20,280 nt of DNA, taken from positions 1-20,280 of the forward strand of contig CAJUDT010000042.1 of assembly GCA_910585415.1 (NCBI GenBank), given 5' to 3'. The notes under the pieces were generated by a model, which did no database searches, was not told the origin of the DNA, and saw only the letters and a program-made list of their open reading frames with translations. How positions within the stretch are numbered: position 1 is the first letter of the stretch; each line of letters begins with the position of its first letter. Shown in pieces: positions 14,685-20,280 of the stretch. The stretch comes from an uncultured Flavonifractor sp. Lineage in GTDB: Bacteria; Bacillota; Clostridia; Oscillospirales; Oscillospiraceae. The position numbers were made by a program, and so were the translations under genes.

Positions 14685-14966
14685 TGAGGTTCGCTCCTTT
14701 CGTGATATTCTGTGGGGAAAAAATCCCACACCGAGGGGTGGGCGCGGTCTGCCGGCGTTCCACCAAAACTTTTTTGGGGTGGGGGGAGGTACTTTTCTTG
14801 AAAGAAAAGTACCCAAAAGAACTTCCATAGCGCTCCCAACCCGTTGCAGCCCAAGGGCTTTCTGCCCGGTAACGCAGCTGTGTTCCTCGCGCCCGCCCCC
14901 GCCCCCGCGCACCTGGGCCCGCCTGGGCGCGCCCAAGGCTGAGGCCGGACAGGTCCGCCAGAGCCA
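14685..14966. repeat. Non-coding stretch with REP/MITE-like hairpins between HNH and terminase genes
   Basis: No gene was found. A perfect 11-base inverted repeat, GTACTTTTCTT and AAGAAAAGTAC around GA, lies at 14789-14812. A second hairpin, TGTGGG/CCCACA, is at 14711-14730. A GGTAACGCAG motif is at about 14869, and a run of CCCGCCCCCG units follows. The main hairpin and the GGTAACG motif resemble those in 1-257, which suggests dispersed elements of the bacterial genome inserted in the phage. In many phages this interval holds cos or pac; I see no way to confirm that here. Confidence 0.55.
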
Positions 14967-15329
14967 TCAAAAACCGCCCGGATTCCCCCGGTTTTCCGCC
15001 ATCGTCTTGCGGCTGTGGCAGGAGTGGCAGAGGCTTTGCAGATTGTCCGGGTCGGCGAACCGGTTCCAATCCCCCTTGTGGGGGCGGATGTGGTCCACCT
15101 CCGTGGCGGGCGTCCGCAGGCCCCGCCCGGCGCAGGCCCGGCAAAAGGGCTCCCGCAGGAGCTGGCCCGGCCGCAGGGTATCCCGCCAAAGGCGGGTTAG
15201 ATAGAACTTGTGCCATTGAGCGCTGGCCCCGCGCTTGGCCCGCCGGGGCCGGTGCGCCGGGCACCAGCCGTCGGCGGTTACCTCCCCGCAGCCGGGATAC
15301 CGGCAGGGCCTGGGCGGTCGTTTTCCCAC
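14967..15329 (-). CDS. HNH endonuclease next to terminase
   Basis: This 120-residue nuclease has an N-terminal zinc-knuckle (C9, C14, C23, H26), then C63-x2-C66, the VDH motif (D79-H80), N96 in PDNLQSL and the CHSCHSRKT segment (C101, C104, H105), which together give the HNH beta-beta-alpha metal site with a structural zinc. HNH proteins beside terminases are known to help cleave phage DNA ends, for example HK97 gp74. The start is GTG 15329 with GGAGGTGA 6 bases before it. It is separated from the small terminase gene by a repeat-like region. Confidence 0.92.
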   Translation of the reverse strand: MGKRPPRPCRYPGCGEVTADGWCPAHRPRRAKRGASAQWHKFYLTRLWRDTLRPGQLLREPFCRACAGRGLRTPATEVDHIRPHKGDWNRFADPDNLQSLCHSCHSRKTMAENRGNPGGF

Positions 15330-15347
15330 GGGCTGTCACCTCCGGGC

Positions 15348-15407
15348 AAAATAAAAAAACCAGCGCCAATGAGCCCTCACGCAGAGAGTTCACCGGCACC
15401 GGCTTAT
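15348..15407 (-). terminator. Possible weak terminator after the KTR gene
   Basis: On the minus strand the end of the KTR frame (CCGGTGCC) can pair, with two G-T pairs, to GGCGCTGG just before TTTTTTT. The loop is long (about 27 bases), so this is a tentative call. It would partly isolate the DNA-metabolism genes from the packaging genes. Confidence 0.3.
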
Positions 15408-15590
15408 CAAGAAGCACTGGCCAAATTCGATATCCACCAGATGGACGGCTTTGCAGTTCCGGCACCAAAGTACCAGGTTCCGGGCCGTGGTGTCCTCCCG
15501 TACCACCTGGTTCGTTTTCTGGCGGCAGACAGGACAGACAATCAATCCATCTTTCAGCTTTAGTCTATCAGCTTTCCCTCGTGATTGCAA
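15390..15590 (-). CDS. Cysteine-rich KTR-type small zinc protein
   Basis: This protein of about 66 residues has two zinc-type pairs, C19-x2-C22 (VCPVCRQKT) and C43-x2-C46 (WCRNCK), with REDT between them. That layout matches the Cys-rich KTR domain found on Firmicutes mobile elements and resembles Com-like translational regulators. The exact start is uncertain: TTG 15590 has only AGAGGGA upstream, and a downstream TTG is possible. Two further Cys near the C-terminus (C59, C65) are not part of the usual domain. It lies between the HUH Rep-like gene and the HNH gene. The role is not known. Confidence 0.75.
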   Translation of the reverse strand: MQSRGKADRLKLKDGLIVCPVCRQKTNQVVREDTTARNLVLWCRNCKAVHLVDIEFGQCFLISRCR

Positions 15591-15654
15591 GTGCCATTCC
15601 CTCTTTCTACATACCCGGTCGGATTATTAAGACTTGTTTCAAGATGAAAAATTA

Positions 15655-16458
15655 TTAAGGAGGCGGGCGGCGGCCTTGGGAATAACTGTAAGCGCTGGCC
15701 TCCGCTTTGGGGAAGAGCAGGTACCGGGCTCCCACGCACACCCCGTAGCCGTATGGATTCTGTTCCCCGAACTGGGCGTAGTCCACCGCGCCAAAGGGCG
15801 GGGTGAGGGTCACGCTTTCCGTGGGAATCTCGATGTACTCCACCTGATACTTTTTCAGAGTCCGGGACCCCCGCCAGGTCCGCTCCCCCGGTTTGGGCTT
15901 TCCGAACGCCCGCGCCTCCTTGGTCAGATACTTGGACAGCTCCCGGTAATAATGTACGTCCACCGGCTCGGCCCGGACGTACCCGCCGCCCGGCCAGAGA
16001 CTGCGGATTTCCTCCAAGTCTCCCGGCCCGGTGACATTGAACACCCCATGATGGTGAAGCCGTTTGTCCTCCAGCGCCCCGTCGGCCGCAAAGGGACCGT
16101 CCGTGCCCTTGGCGTGAAAGCCCTCCGTCACGTAGATATACCGCAGCTCCGCCCCCCGTTTCCGCCGGGTGCCGCGTAGCCGCCGGATGAATTTTTGAAA
16201 CTGCTTCCCGGCGGCGGCTTTGTCCGGGGGCAGGCGCCCATCGTCATAGGTGAAGGTCAGTACCAGGTCGTGTCCCTGAAAATTGGCGGCAATGGTCAGC
16301 TCCAGCTCCTGCCAGGAGTGCTTGAGGTTGTAGAAGCGCTGGGCGGGCGGCGTGGGCCCCGCCCGCGCCGAGCGCCGCTTTTTCACCCTCTCCGGCACGC
16401 TCCCCAGCACCTCAATGTGGAGCAGCCCCGCTTGAATGTGCTTGATTGCTTTGGACAT
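15655..16458 (-). CDS. Rep-like HUH endonuclease (rolling-circle replication type)
   Basis: This 267-residue protein shows the three motifs of single-strand-nicking Rep proteins in order: motif I LTFTY (about residues 67-71), the metal-binding motif LHHHGVF (H135-H137) and a Tyr motif VHYYRELSKYLTKEA (Y170, Y171, Y177). Y177 followed by Lys is the best catalytic candidate. An acidic TEG (111-113) precedes the His motif. No helicase domain is attached. It resembles the REP_ORF2-G2P group seen in Clostridia phages and small elements. ATG 16458 lies directly after the TAG of the upstream gene. Its job could be origin nicking for replication or a transposition-like or transfer step; the sequence alone cannot separate these. 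Confidence 0.82.
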   Translation of the reverse strand: MSKAIKHIQAGLLHIEVLGSVPERVKKRRSARAGPTPPAQRFYNLKHSWQELELTIAANFQGHDLVLTFTYDDGRLPPDKAAAGKQFQKFIRRLRGTRRKRGAELRYIYVTEGFHAKGTDGPFAADGALEDKRLHHHGVFNVTGPGDLEEIRSLWPGGGYVRAEPVDVHYYRELSKYLTKEARAFGKPKPGERTWRGSRTLKKYQVEYIEIPTESVTLTPPFGAVDYAQFGEQNPYGYGVCVGARYLLFPKAEASAYSYSQGRRPPP

Positions 16459-16857
16459 CTACTCCACTCCCTCCTGATGGTCCGCCAGCACTTGCCCAAT
16501 CCGCCGCCACAAGGAATCCGGCAGGAGCTCCCCCAGAAAGGCGGCGCGGAAGTCCGCATCCGTCAGGCCCTCCGCCTGCTCCGCCAATTCTTGAAAGCAC
16601 CCCAACCCACGCTCTCTACGGCAGCGCAGCAGTTTTTTGTATATCTCCCGCTTTTCATCTGCCAGCATTCTCTTGAAACCAAGTTTCTCCGGCTCCGCCG
16701 CTGGAGGCTCTTCCGGTTCCGGCGGCTCCACCGCTACCAGGTCCCACGCTCCGCCCCGCTCCAGGAGCAGCGCGGTAGCCTGAAAGCCTTCCCCCAGCAG
16801 CCGCCGGAACTTGGCGTCCTCCGCGCCCAGGCAAAAGGAGCGGCTTCTCTTTTTCAT
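16459..16857 (-). CDS. Hypothetical protein, 132 residues
   Basis: I do not recognise this protein. ATG 16857 overlaps the TGA of the upstream gene (ATGA); the longer frame to 16953 lies inside that gene and is rejected. The N-terminus is basic (MKKRSRSFCLG), followed by a Pro/Glu-rich linker near residues 45-60 and a charged helical C-terminal half (ADEKREIYKKLLRCRRERG, then LADHQEGVE). There is no membrane segment or catalytic motif. Tight coupling on both sides places it in the same operon as the Rep-like protein. Confidence 0.75.
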   Translation of the reverse strand: MKKRSRSFCLGAEDAKFRRLLGEGFQATALLLERGGAWDLVAVEPPEPEEPPAAEPEKLGFKRMLADEKREIYKKLLRCRRERGLGCFQELAEQAEGLTDADFRAAFLGELLPDSLWRRIGQVLADHQEGVE

Positions 16858-17183
16858 GATTCCATCCCCTTCCCCACCGGCCTGCGGCGGTAGGCCTGCC
16901 AAGTCTTTCCGCAGTTCTCGAACACCGCCATTTCGCCATGGGCCTCTCGACATAGCTCGTATTCTGCATCAACCAGCATCCAAGTGCAGAAACCGCCGCT
17001 TCCGCGCATCGGAACGATCCACACTGGCTCCCCGTCCATCTCCCGCAGTTCATCCAGAGTCAGCGGCCCGGCGGGCAGACTGCCCCCTTCTAAGGTTCCG
17101 GCCAATTCGTTCAGATATGACCCGAATGCCCTGTTTATCTCTGCCACTTCGCGGCAATAAGTGATGAAGCCTTTTATGGTCAC
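16854..17183 (-). CDS. Conserved small phage protein, 109 residues
   Basis: The segment LTLDELREMDGEPVWIVP, followed by a Trp/Asp-containing strand (FCTWMLVDAEYELC) and a C-terminal GKTWQAYRRRP, is a recurring pattern in small Firmicutes phage and ICE proteins of unknown function. The start is GTG 17183, which overlaps the TGA of the PcfJ-like gene (GTGA). The first 30 residues are an added helix. No enzymatic motif is visible. Confidence 0.8.
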   Translation of the reverse strand: MTIKGFITYCREVAEINRAFGSYLNELAGTLEGGSLPAGPLTLDELREMDGEPVWIVPMRGSGGFCTWMLVDAEYELCREAHGEMAVFENCGKTWQAYRRRPVGKGMES

Positions 17184-18940
17184 GCCACATACTCCTTTCC
17201 GTGCTTCAAGGCCCTTACAACCGGGCGGCCATGTTTATCCCTGGGCGCTCCCGCCCGGACCCAGGCAAGCCATTTCTGCTCAAAAACCTCCACCTCCGGT
17301 GTGCGGGGGCCGTTGTACTTGCCCCGGTTCTGCCGGACGGTGAGGGCGCCTTCATCCAGCTCCAAGGTAAAGTAGGGCGTACCGGGCTGACAGGTCCGGC
17401 GGATGAAAAAGATCGCCGTCGCCCCCTGGGCGTGCCGCTTCCCATAGCTCCCGACACAGTGATGCAGCGCGTCTCCCTCGGCGGTCAGCTCCCGTTGACT
17501 GGCCGCCGGGCGAATGAGCAGGCCGTCCGACACAAAGGTATACTTCTTCAGCACCTTCCGCCGCAGGCGGAAGAGATTCGCCCGGTCTGCCTCGCCCCGC
17601 CCCCTCAACTGCTCCGCCGCCCGGTCGTGGGCCGCAATCAAATCCGCCGGATACCGCACCGCCGGGTCGCTTAAATCCCGGCCCAGCTGTTGGGCCATGG
17701 TCCAGTAATCCGCCAAAATCTGTGTGTCCGGTATTGGGTCCGCCCCGGCATCGTCCGTCTCCTGGGCCAGTGTCTCGCACTGGCGCAGAAGATACCGGAT
17801 GCTCTTCCCCACCTGCCCCCAAAGGGCCAGCAGCGCTAAGTGCTCGTCCCCCAGACAGAACGCGTCTTGTACCTCGTCCTCCGTCAGCTGCTCCCCGATT
17901 TGCTTCGCCGCTGTAAAGAGCTCCCAGAGGAAAAGCCCCCAGCATTGCCGCCGGGCCATGACCAGCTCCGTCTTGGTCAGATGGAGCATTTGGGCCGGAC
18001 GGCTCTGGGTCCAGTCGATGGCGGGCATTTCCAAACTCCCCCGCCGGTTCTCATCCCATAGCCGGTCGTTGACCCCGTTGGCAATCAGGCCGTCCAGTAC
18101 CCGGGGCAGGCCATGGAGCAGGAGGCTTTCTACGTTGGGGTGCGCCTGGTACAGCCGCAGATAGGCCACCGGGTAATGCCGCGCTCCAGGCCGGGCGGTC
18201 ATGTACACATCCAATTTGCAATGGGGCAGGGCGCTCCGGGCCAGGAGCTCTGGGGTGAGCCCGAAAATGTGTTCCTCCCGCCCCCAGCGCTCTGTCCAGT
18301 TCCCCGTCTGACGCCACTGGCGGCTGTACTGGACAAAATACCCGCCGTGTCCGCTGTACCCCTTCCGCCAGCCCATCAGTTTGGCGCATTCATGGGGCCC
18401 GAACACGTAGGCCTCCACAGGCAAAACCTCCAGGCGCTCTCCCCCGGACTTGTACGCCCGCCGCTGGATGTGCCAGCCGGTAAGGGCCAGCCGGTTGTCC
18501 TCCCCCACCAGGGCGGCGGACATGCACACAGCCTCCGCCGTGACAAAATAGTCCTTCACCTCTGCCCGCTTCCGCACCAGTACGGACGCGCCGCATATGG
18601 GACACCGGCACTCGTCCCCGGAGGAAACAACGGCGTGCCCCCAGTCCCCCTCCACATCCTCCGGGAGAACAAAGCCGTACCCCTTCTCCGTGCGGCCCCA
18701 GTGGAGCAGCTGGCTCTCCCCGCAGCAGGAGCAGGATACCCGGACCATTTTGCGCTTCCGTGGTTCCGCCCACTCGTCCAAAAACGGCTCCAATCCCCAG
18801 TCCTGTACCCACTCCGCCTGGTAGAGCAGGCCGTGCCGGTTCAAGTCCTCCGAAAGCTCCTTCCGCGCCCACGCCCAAAGCTCCACCGGCGGGGTCCTGG
18901 GGACCAGGGCGCGGCAGTCCGGCGTTCTTTTTGTGCCCAT
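17180..18940 (-). CDS. PcfJ-like protein
   Basis: This 586-residue protein belongs to the PcfJ-like group first named on conjugative plasmid pCF10 and widely seen in Firmicutes phages and integrative elements; its biochemical role is not established. A zinc-ribbon-like part lies near residues 70-116 (C70, C73, C113, C116). The C-terminal region near 490 carries the hallmark LHHCVGSYGKRHAQG followed by TAIFFIRR and FTLELDEG. The middle is helical and rich in Leu and Trp. ATG 18940 overlaps the TGA of the PcfK-like gene. Length is normal for the family. Confidence 0.88.
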   Translation of the reverse strand: MGTKRTPDCRALVPRTPPVELWAWARKELSEDLNRHGLLYQAEWVQDWGLEPFLDEWAEPRKRKMVRVSCSCCGESQLLHWGRTEKGYGFVLPEDVEGDWGHAVVSSGDECRCPICGASVLVRKRAEVKDYFVTAEAVCMSAALVGEDNRLALTGWHIQRRAYKSGGERLEVLPVEAYVFGPHECAKLMGWRKGYSGHGGYFVQYSRQWRQTGNWTERWGREEHIFGLTPELLARSALPHCKLDVYMTARPGARHYPVAYLRLYQAHPNVESLLLHGLPRVLDGLIANGVNDRLWDENRRGSLEMPAIDWTQSRPAQMLHLTKTELVMARRQCWGLFLWELFTAAKQIGEQLTEDEVQDAFCLGDEHLALLALWGQVGKSIRYLLRQCETLAQETDDAGADPIPDTQILADYWTMAQQLGRDLSDPAVRYPADLIAAHDRAAEQLRGRGEADRANLFRLRRKVLKKYTFVSDGLLIRPAASQRELTAEGDALHHCVGSYGKRHAQGATAIFFIRRTCQPGTPYFTLELDEGALTVRQNRGKYNGPRTPEVEVFEQKWLAWVRAGAPRDKHGRPVVRALKHGKEYVA

Positions 18941-19278
18941 CAGAAGAAGTCCTCCAGGTGGAACACGTTGTCCGGGACCGGCTCCGGGCAGTCCGCCCCG
19001 GCGGCGGGCAGACCGTAAAATTCCCGGATGATTTCTTCCGCTTCCAACGGGGTGACACAGGCAAAATTCCCCGTCTTGTGCCTGTCGGCATGGGCCTTGA
19101 TTTTCCGCTCACACGCCGTCAGGGACAGCTCCCTTGCCTCCAGGTCCTGCTCCACCAGCTCCGCCAGATGGGGCTCCGCCCGGAGCAGGTCCTTGAGCTG
19201 CTCCCCCACCATCCACACGGCGCTCCGCGTTTTCGGCTGCTGGGCGGTGATTTTTTCCAGGGCTGTGGTCAAACTCAT
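18940..19278 (-). CDS. PcfK-like protein
   Basis: This 112-residue, helix-rich protein directly precedes and overlaps the PcfJ-like gene, the usual arrangement of PcfK/PcfJ pairs. The C-terminal half, with ERKIKAHADRHKTGNFACVT then EEIIREFYGLP, matches the general form of PcfK-like proteins. ATG 19278 overlaps the stop of the DUF3102 gene. The function of the family is unknown; a joint role with PcfJ in DNA processing is inferred only from linkage. Confidence 0.75.
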   Translation of the reverse strand: MSLTTALEKITAQQPKTRSAVWMVGEQLKDLLRAEPHLAELVEQDLEARELSLTACERKIKAHADRHKTGNFACVTPLEAEEIIREFYGLPAAGADCPEPVPDNVFHLEDFF

Positions 19279-20186
19279 TGGGCGTACCCTCCAATCTTCT
19301 CCCCCAGGGCCCGCAAGGCCTGTTCCAGGTTCCCCGCCGCCGCCGGGTCCTCCCGCTTGCGGATTTTGAGTAAAATTCCGTGCATTTTGCTGGCAATTTC
19401 CTGACTCTGGTCGAAATAGACCGCGAATTGGGTCAAATCTTTGTCGGCGGAGACAGGAGAGGGGGCCTGCGTCTTTTGCGCGGCGGCCAACTGGGCCTCG
19501 GCGGCCTGACGGGCCTGGACGGCCTTCTCAAGCGCCTCCTGGAGCTGGGCCAGCTCCGCCGCCTTTGCGGCCTCCCCCTCGGCGCGGGCTTTGGCCAAGT
19601 CCGCCTCGGAGGCACACTCCACCGCCACGTCTATGGGCCGGTTCTTCAGGGCCTCCAATTCCTCCCGCAGGCCCGCCAGGCGCTCGTTGGCAAAGGTCAA
19701 ATCAGCCTGCATTTTCTCCTGCGCCTGCCGGGCGGCGTCCTTCTCCGCACGGTCCAGCTCCGCCTGCTTCAGGGCCGCGTCCCGCGCCTTTACCGCCTTC
19801 TCCAGCTCGCGGGCGGACATGTCCACAACAGATTTTGCCTCTCCGTTCACAACATGCTCTTCTGACAGAAATTCCTCCCGCTCCACAGGCGGCAACGCCA
19901 GGAGCGTCAAGGCTTTGGAGGCTCCCAAATCCGCAAGCGTCTGCGGATTTGACCACTCTCGCGCAAGCCGCATAAAGTTCTGGGCGCTGCGTTCTGAAAA
20001 TTCGACCCGTTCCTCCAGCCACGGAAGCCATTCCCCATGGTCCAGCATCTCCTTGGCCTCAATGAGCCGCTGGCCGATGTTCAAAATGGCGCTGCCCGCC
20101 GTCTGCTTCAGCTCTAAAATTTCCGCTGTGATAGTCTCAATATCCCGCGCCGCCGAGGCGGCGGAGGCCAGTTCAATCACGCTCAT
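19275..20186 (-). CDS. DUF3102 domain coiled-coil protein
   Basis: The first part of this 303-residue protein (LNIGQRLIEAKEMLDHGEWL, then ERVEFSERSAQNFMRLAREW) is the DUF3102 domain, common on Firmicutes phages and plasmids and possibly DNA-binding through a helix-turn-helix-like region. Residues about 125-240 are a long Ala/Glu/Lys coiled coil. The C-terminus (TQFAVYFDQSQEIASKMHGI) forms another helical segment. ATG 20186 has AAAGGAG 8 bases upstream and overlaps the stop of the preceding partial gene. Molecular function is not known. Confidence 0.85.
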   Translation of the reverse strand: MSVIELASAASAARDIETITAEILELKQTAGSAILNIGQRLIEAKEMLDHGEWLPWLEERVEFSERSAQNFMRLAREWSNPQTLADLGASKALTLLALPPVEREEFLSEEHVVNGEAKSVVDMSARELEKAVKARDAALKQAELDRAEKDAARQAQEKMQADLTFANERLAGLREELEALKNRPIDVAVECASEADLAKARAEGEAAKAAELAQLQEALEKAVQARQAAEAQLAAAQKTQAPSPVSADKDLTQFAVYFDQSQEIASKMHGILLKIRKREDPAAAGNLEQALRALGEKIGGYAQ

Positions 20187-20280
20187 ATCGCGTCTCCTTT
20201 CGTCTCAAAGGGGTCCCCCTCCGTTGGCGGGCCCTCCAGGTCCTGCCAGAAGCGGTCGGCGAAGCTGACCTGATGATACT
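20183..20280 (-). CDS. C-terminal end of an unidentified protein (partial)
   Basis: Only the last 31 residues are in the window (YHQVSFADRFWQDLEGPPTE to KGDAI). The TGA at 20183 overlaps the ATG of the DUF3102 gene, a coupling used throughout this operon, which supports it as real. The rest of the gene lies to the right, and too little is visible to name it. Confidence 0.65.
   Translation of the reverse strand, partial: YHQVSFADRFWQDLEGPPTEGDPFETKGDAI

Larger units (their letters stand above)
1..20280 (-). mobile_element. Partial siphovirus-like prophage (packaging, head and tail modules)
   Basis: The order of terminase small and large subunits, portal, prohead protease, HK97-type capsid, connector, adaptor, tail terminator, major tail protein, chaperone and tape measure is the standard order of long-tailed phages with an HK97-fold head. 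The tape measure of about 1650 residues and the lack of any visible sheath gene point to a siphovirus rather than a myovirus. The genes are almost all co-oriented and many overlap by 1 to 8 bases. Neither end is inside the window and no integrase or att site is visible, so integration is inferred from the moron-like cassettes and general context rather than seen. Confidence 0.9.

Noticed and set aside
14311..15468. 385-residue minus-strand frame spanning HNH and terminase genes
   Set aside because: It runs out of frame through two recognised genes and the repeat region and shows no domain.
1..20280. CRISPR array, tRNA or rRNA genes, attachment site
   Set aside because: No regularly spaced repeats, cloverleaf-like sequences or duplicated core sites were found on either strand.

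Overview
The window is part of a tailed bacteriophage genome, most likely a prophage, in a GC-rich Clostridia host of the Oscillospiraceae/Flavonifractor type. The host call is inferred from GC-rich codon use, strong AAGGAGG ribosome binding sites and the gene families present. Nearly all genes lie on the minus strand and are read from right to left. Many are coupled through ATGA or GTGA overlaps, as expected of one long early-to-late transcript. No integrase, lysis gene, tRNA, rRNA, CRISPR array or attachment site was seen, so both ends of the phage lie outside the window.

Right part (20280-14967), DNA metabolism and accessory module: the tail of an unidentified gene, a DUF3102 coiled-coil protein, a PcfK-like/PcfJ-like pair related to genes of conjugative plasmids, two small uncharacterised proteins, a Rep-like HUH endonuclease, a small Cys-rich KTR zinc protein and an HNH endonuclease.

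Middle part (14684-8007), packaging and head module: small terminase (P27 type), large terminase, a 59-residue two-helix membrane protein, HK97-type portal, prohead protease with an inserted Cys/His zinc-like knuckle, HK97-fold major capsid protein, head-tail connector and head-closure adaptor.

Left part (8010-258), tail module: tail terminator/completion protein, major tail protein, tail assembly chaperone, an HK97 gp10-like protein in an unusual place, and a very long tape measure protein. The distal tail genes should follow to the left of the window.

Two plus-strand cassettes run against the late operon. One lies between the protease and capsid genes (10011-10154, one 47-residue gene). 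The other lies between the gp10-like and tape measure genes (5616-6032, an HTH regulator plus a 49-residue gene). Each has its own sigma-70-type promoter and ends in an almost identical GC-rich terminator whose T-tract overlaps the stop codon of the neighbouring late gene. This is moron-like architecture. The HTH promoter faces a strong divergent minus-strand promoter that carries the same 10-base -10 context. The minus-strand promoter leads into a hairpin-rich leader, a 27-codon ORF and then the tape measure gene. Two GC-rich non-coding stretches (1-257 and 14685-14966) hold TACTTTTC/GAAAAGTA-type hairpins that look like dispersed repeats sitting at module borders.
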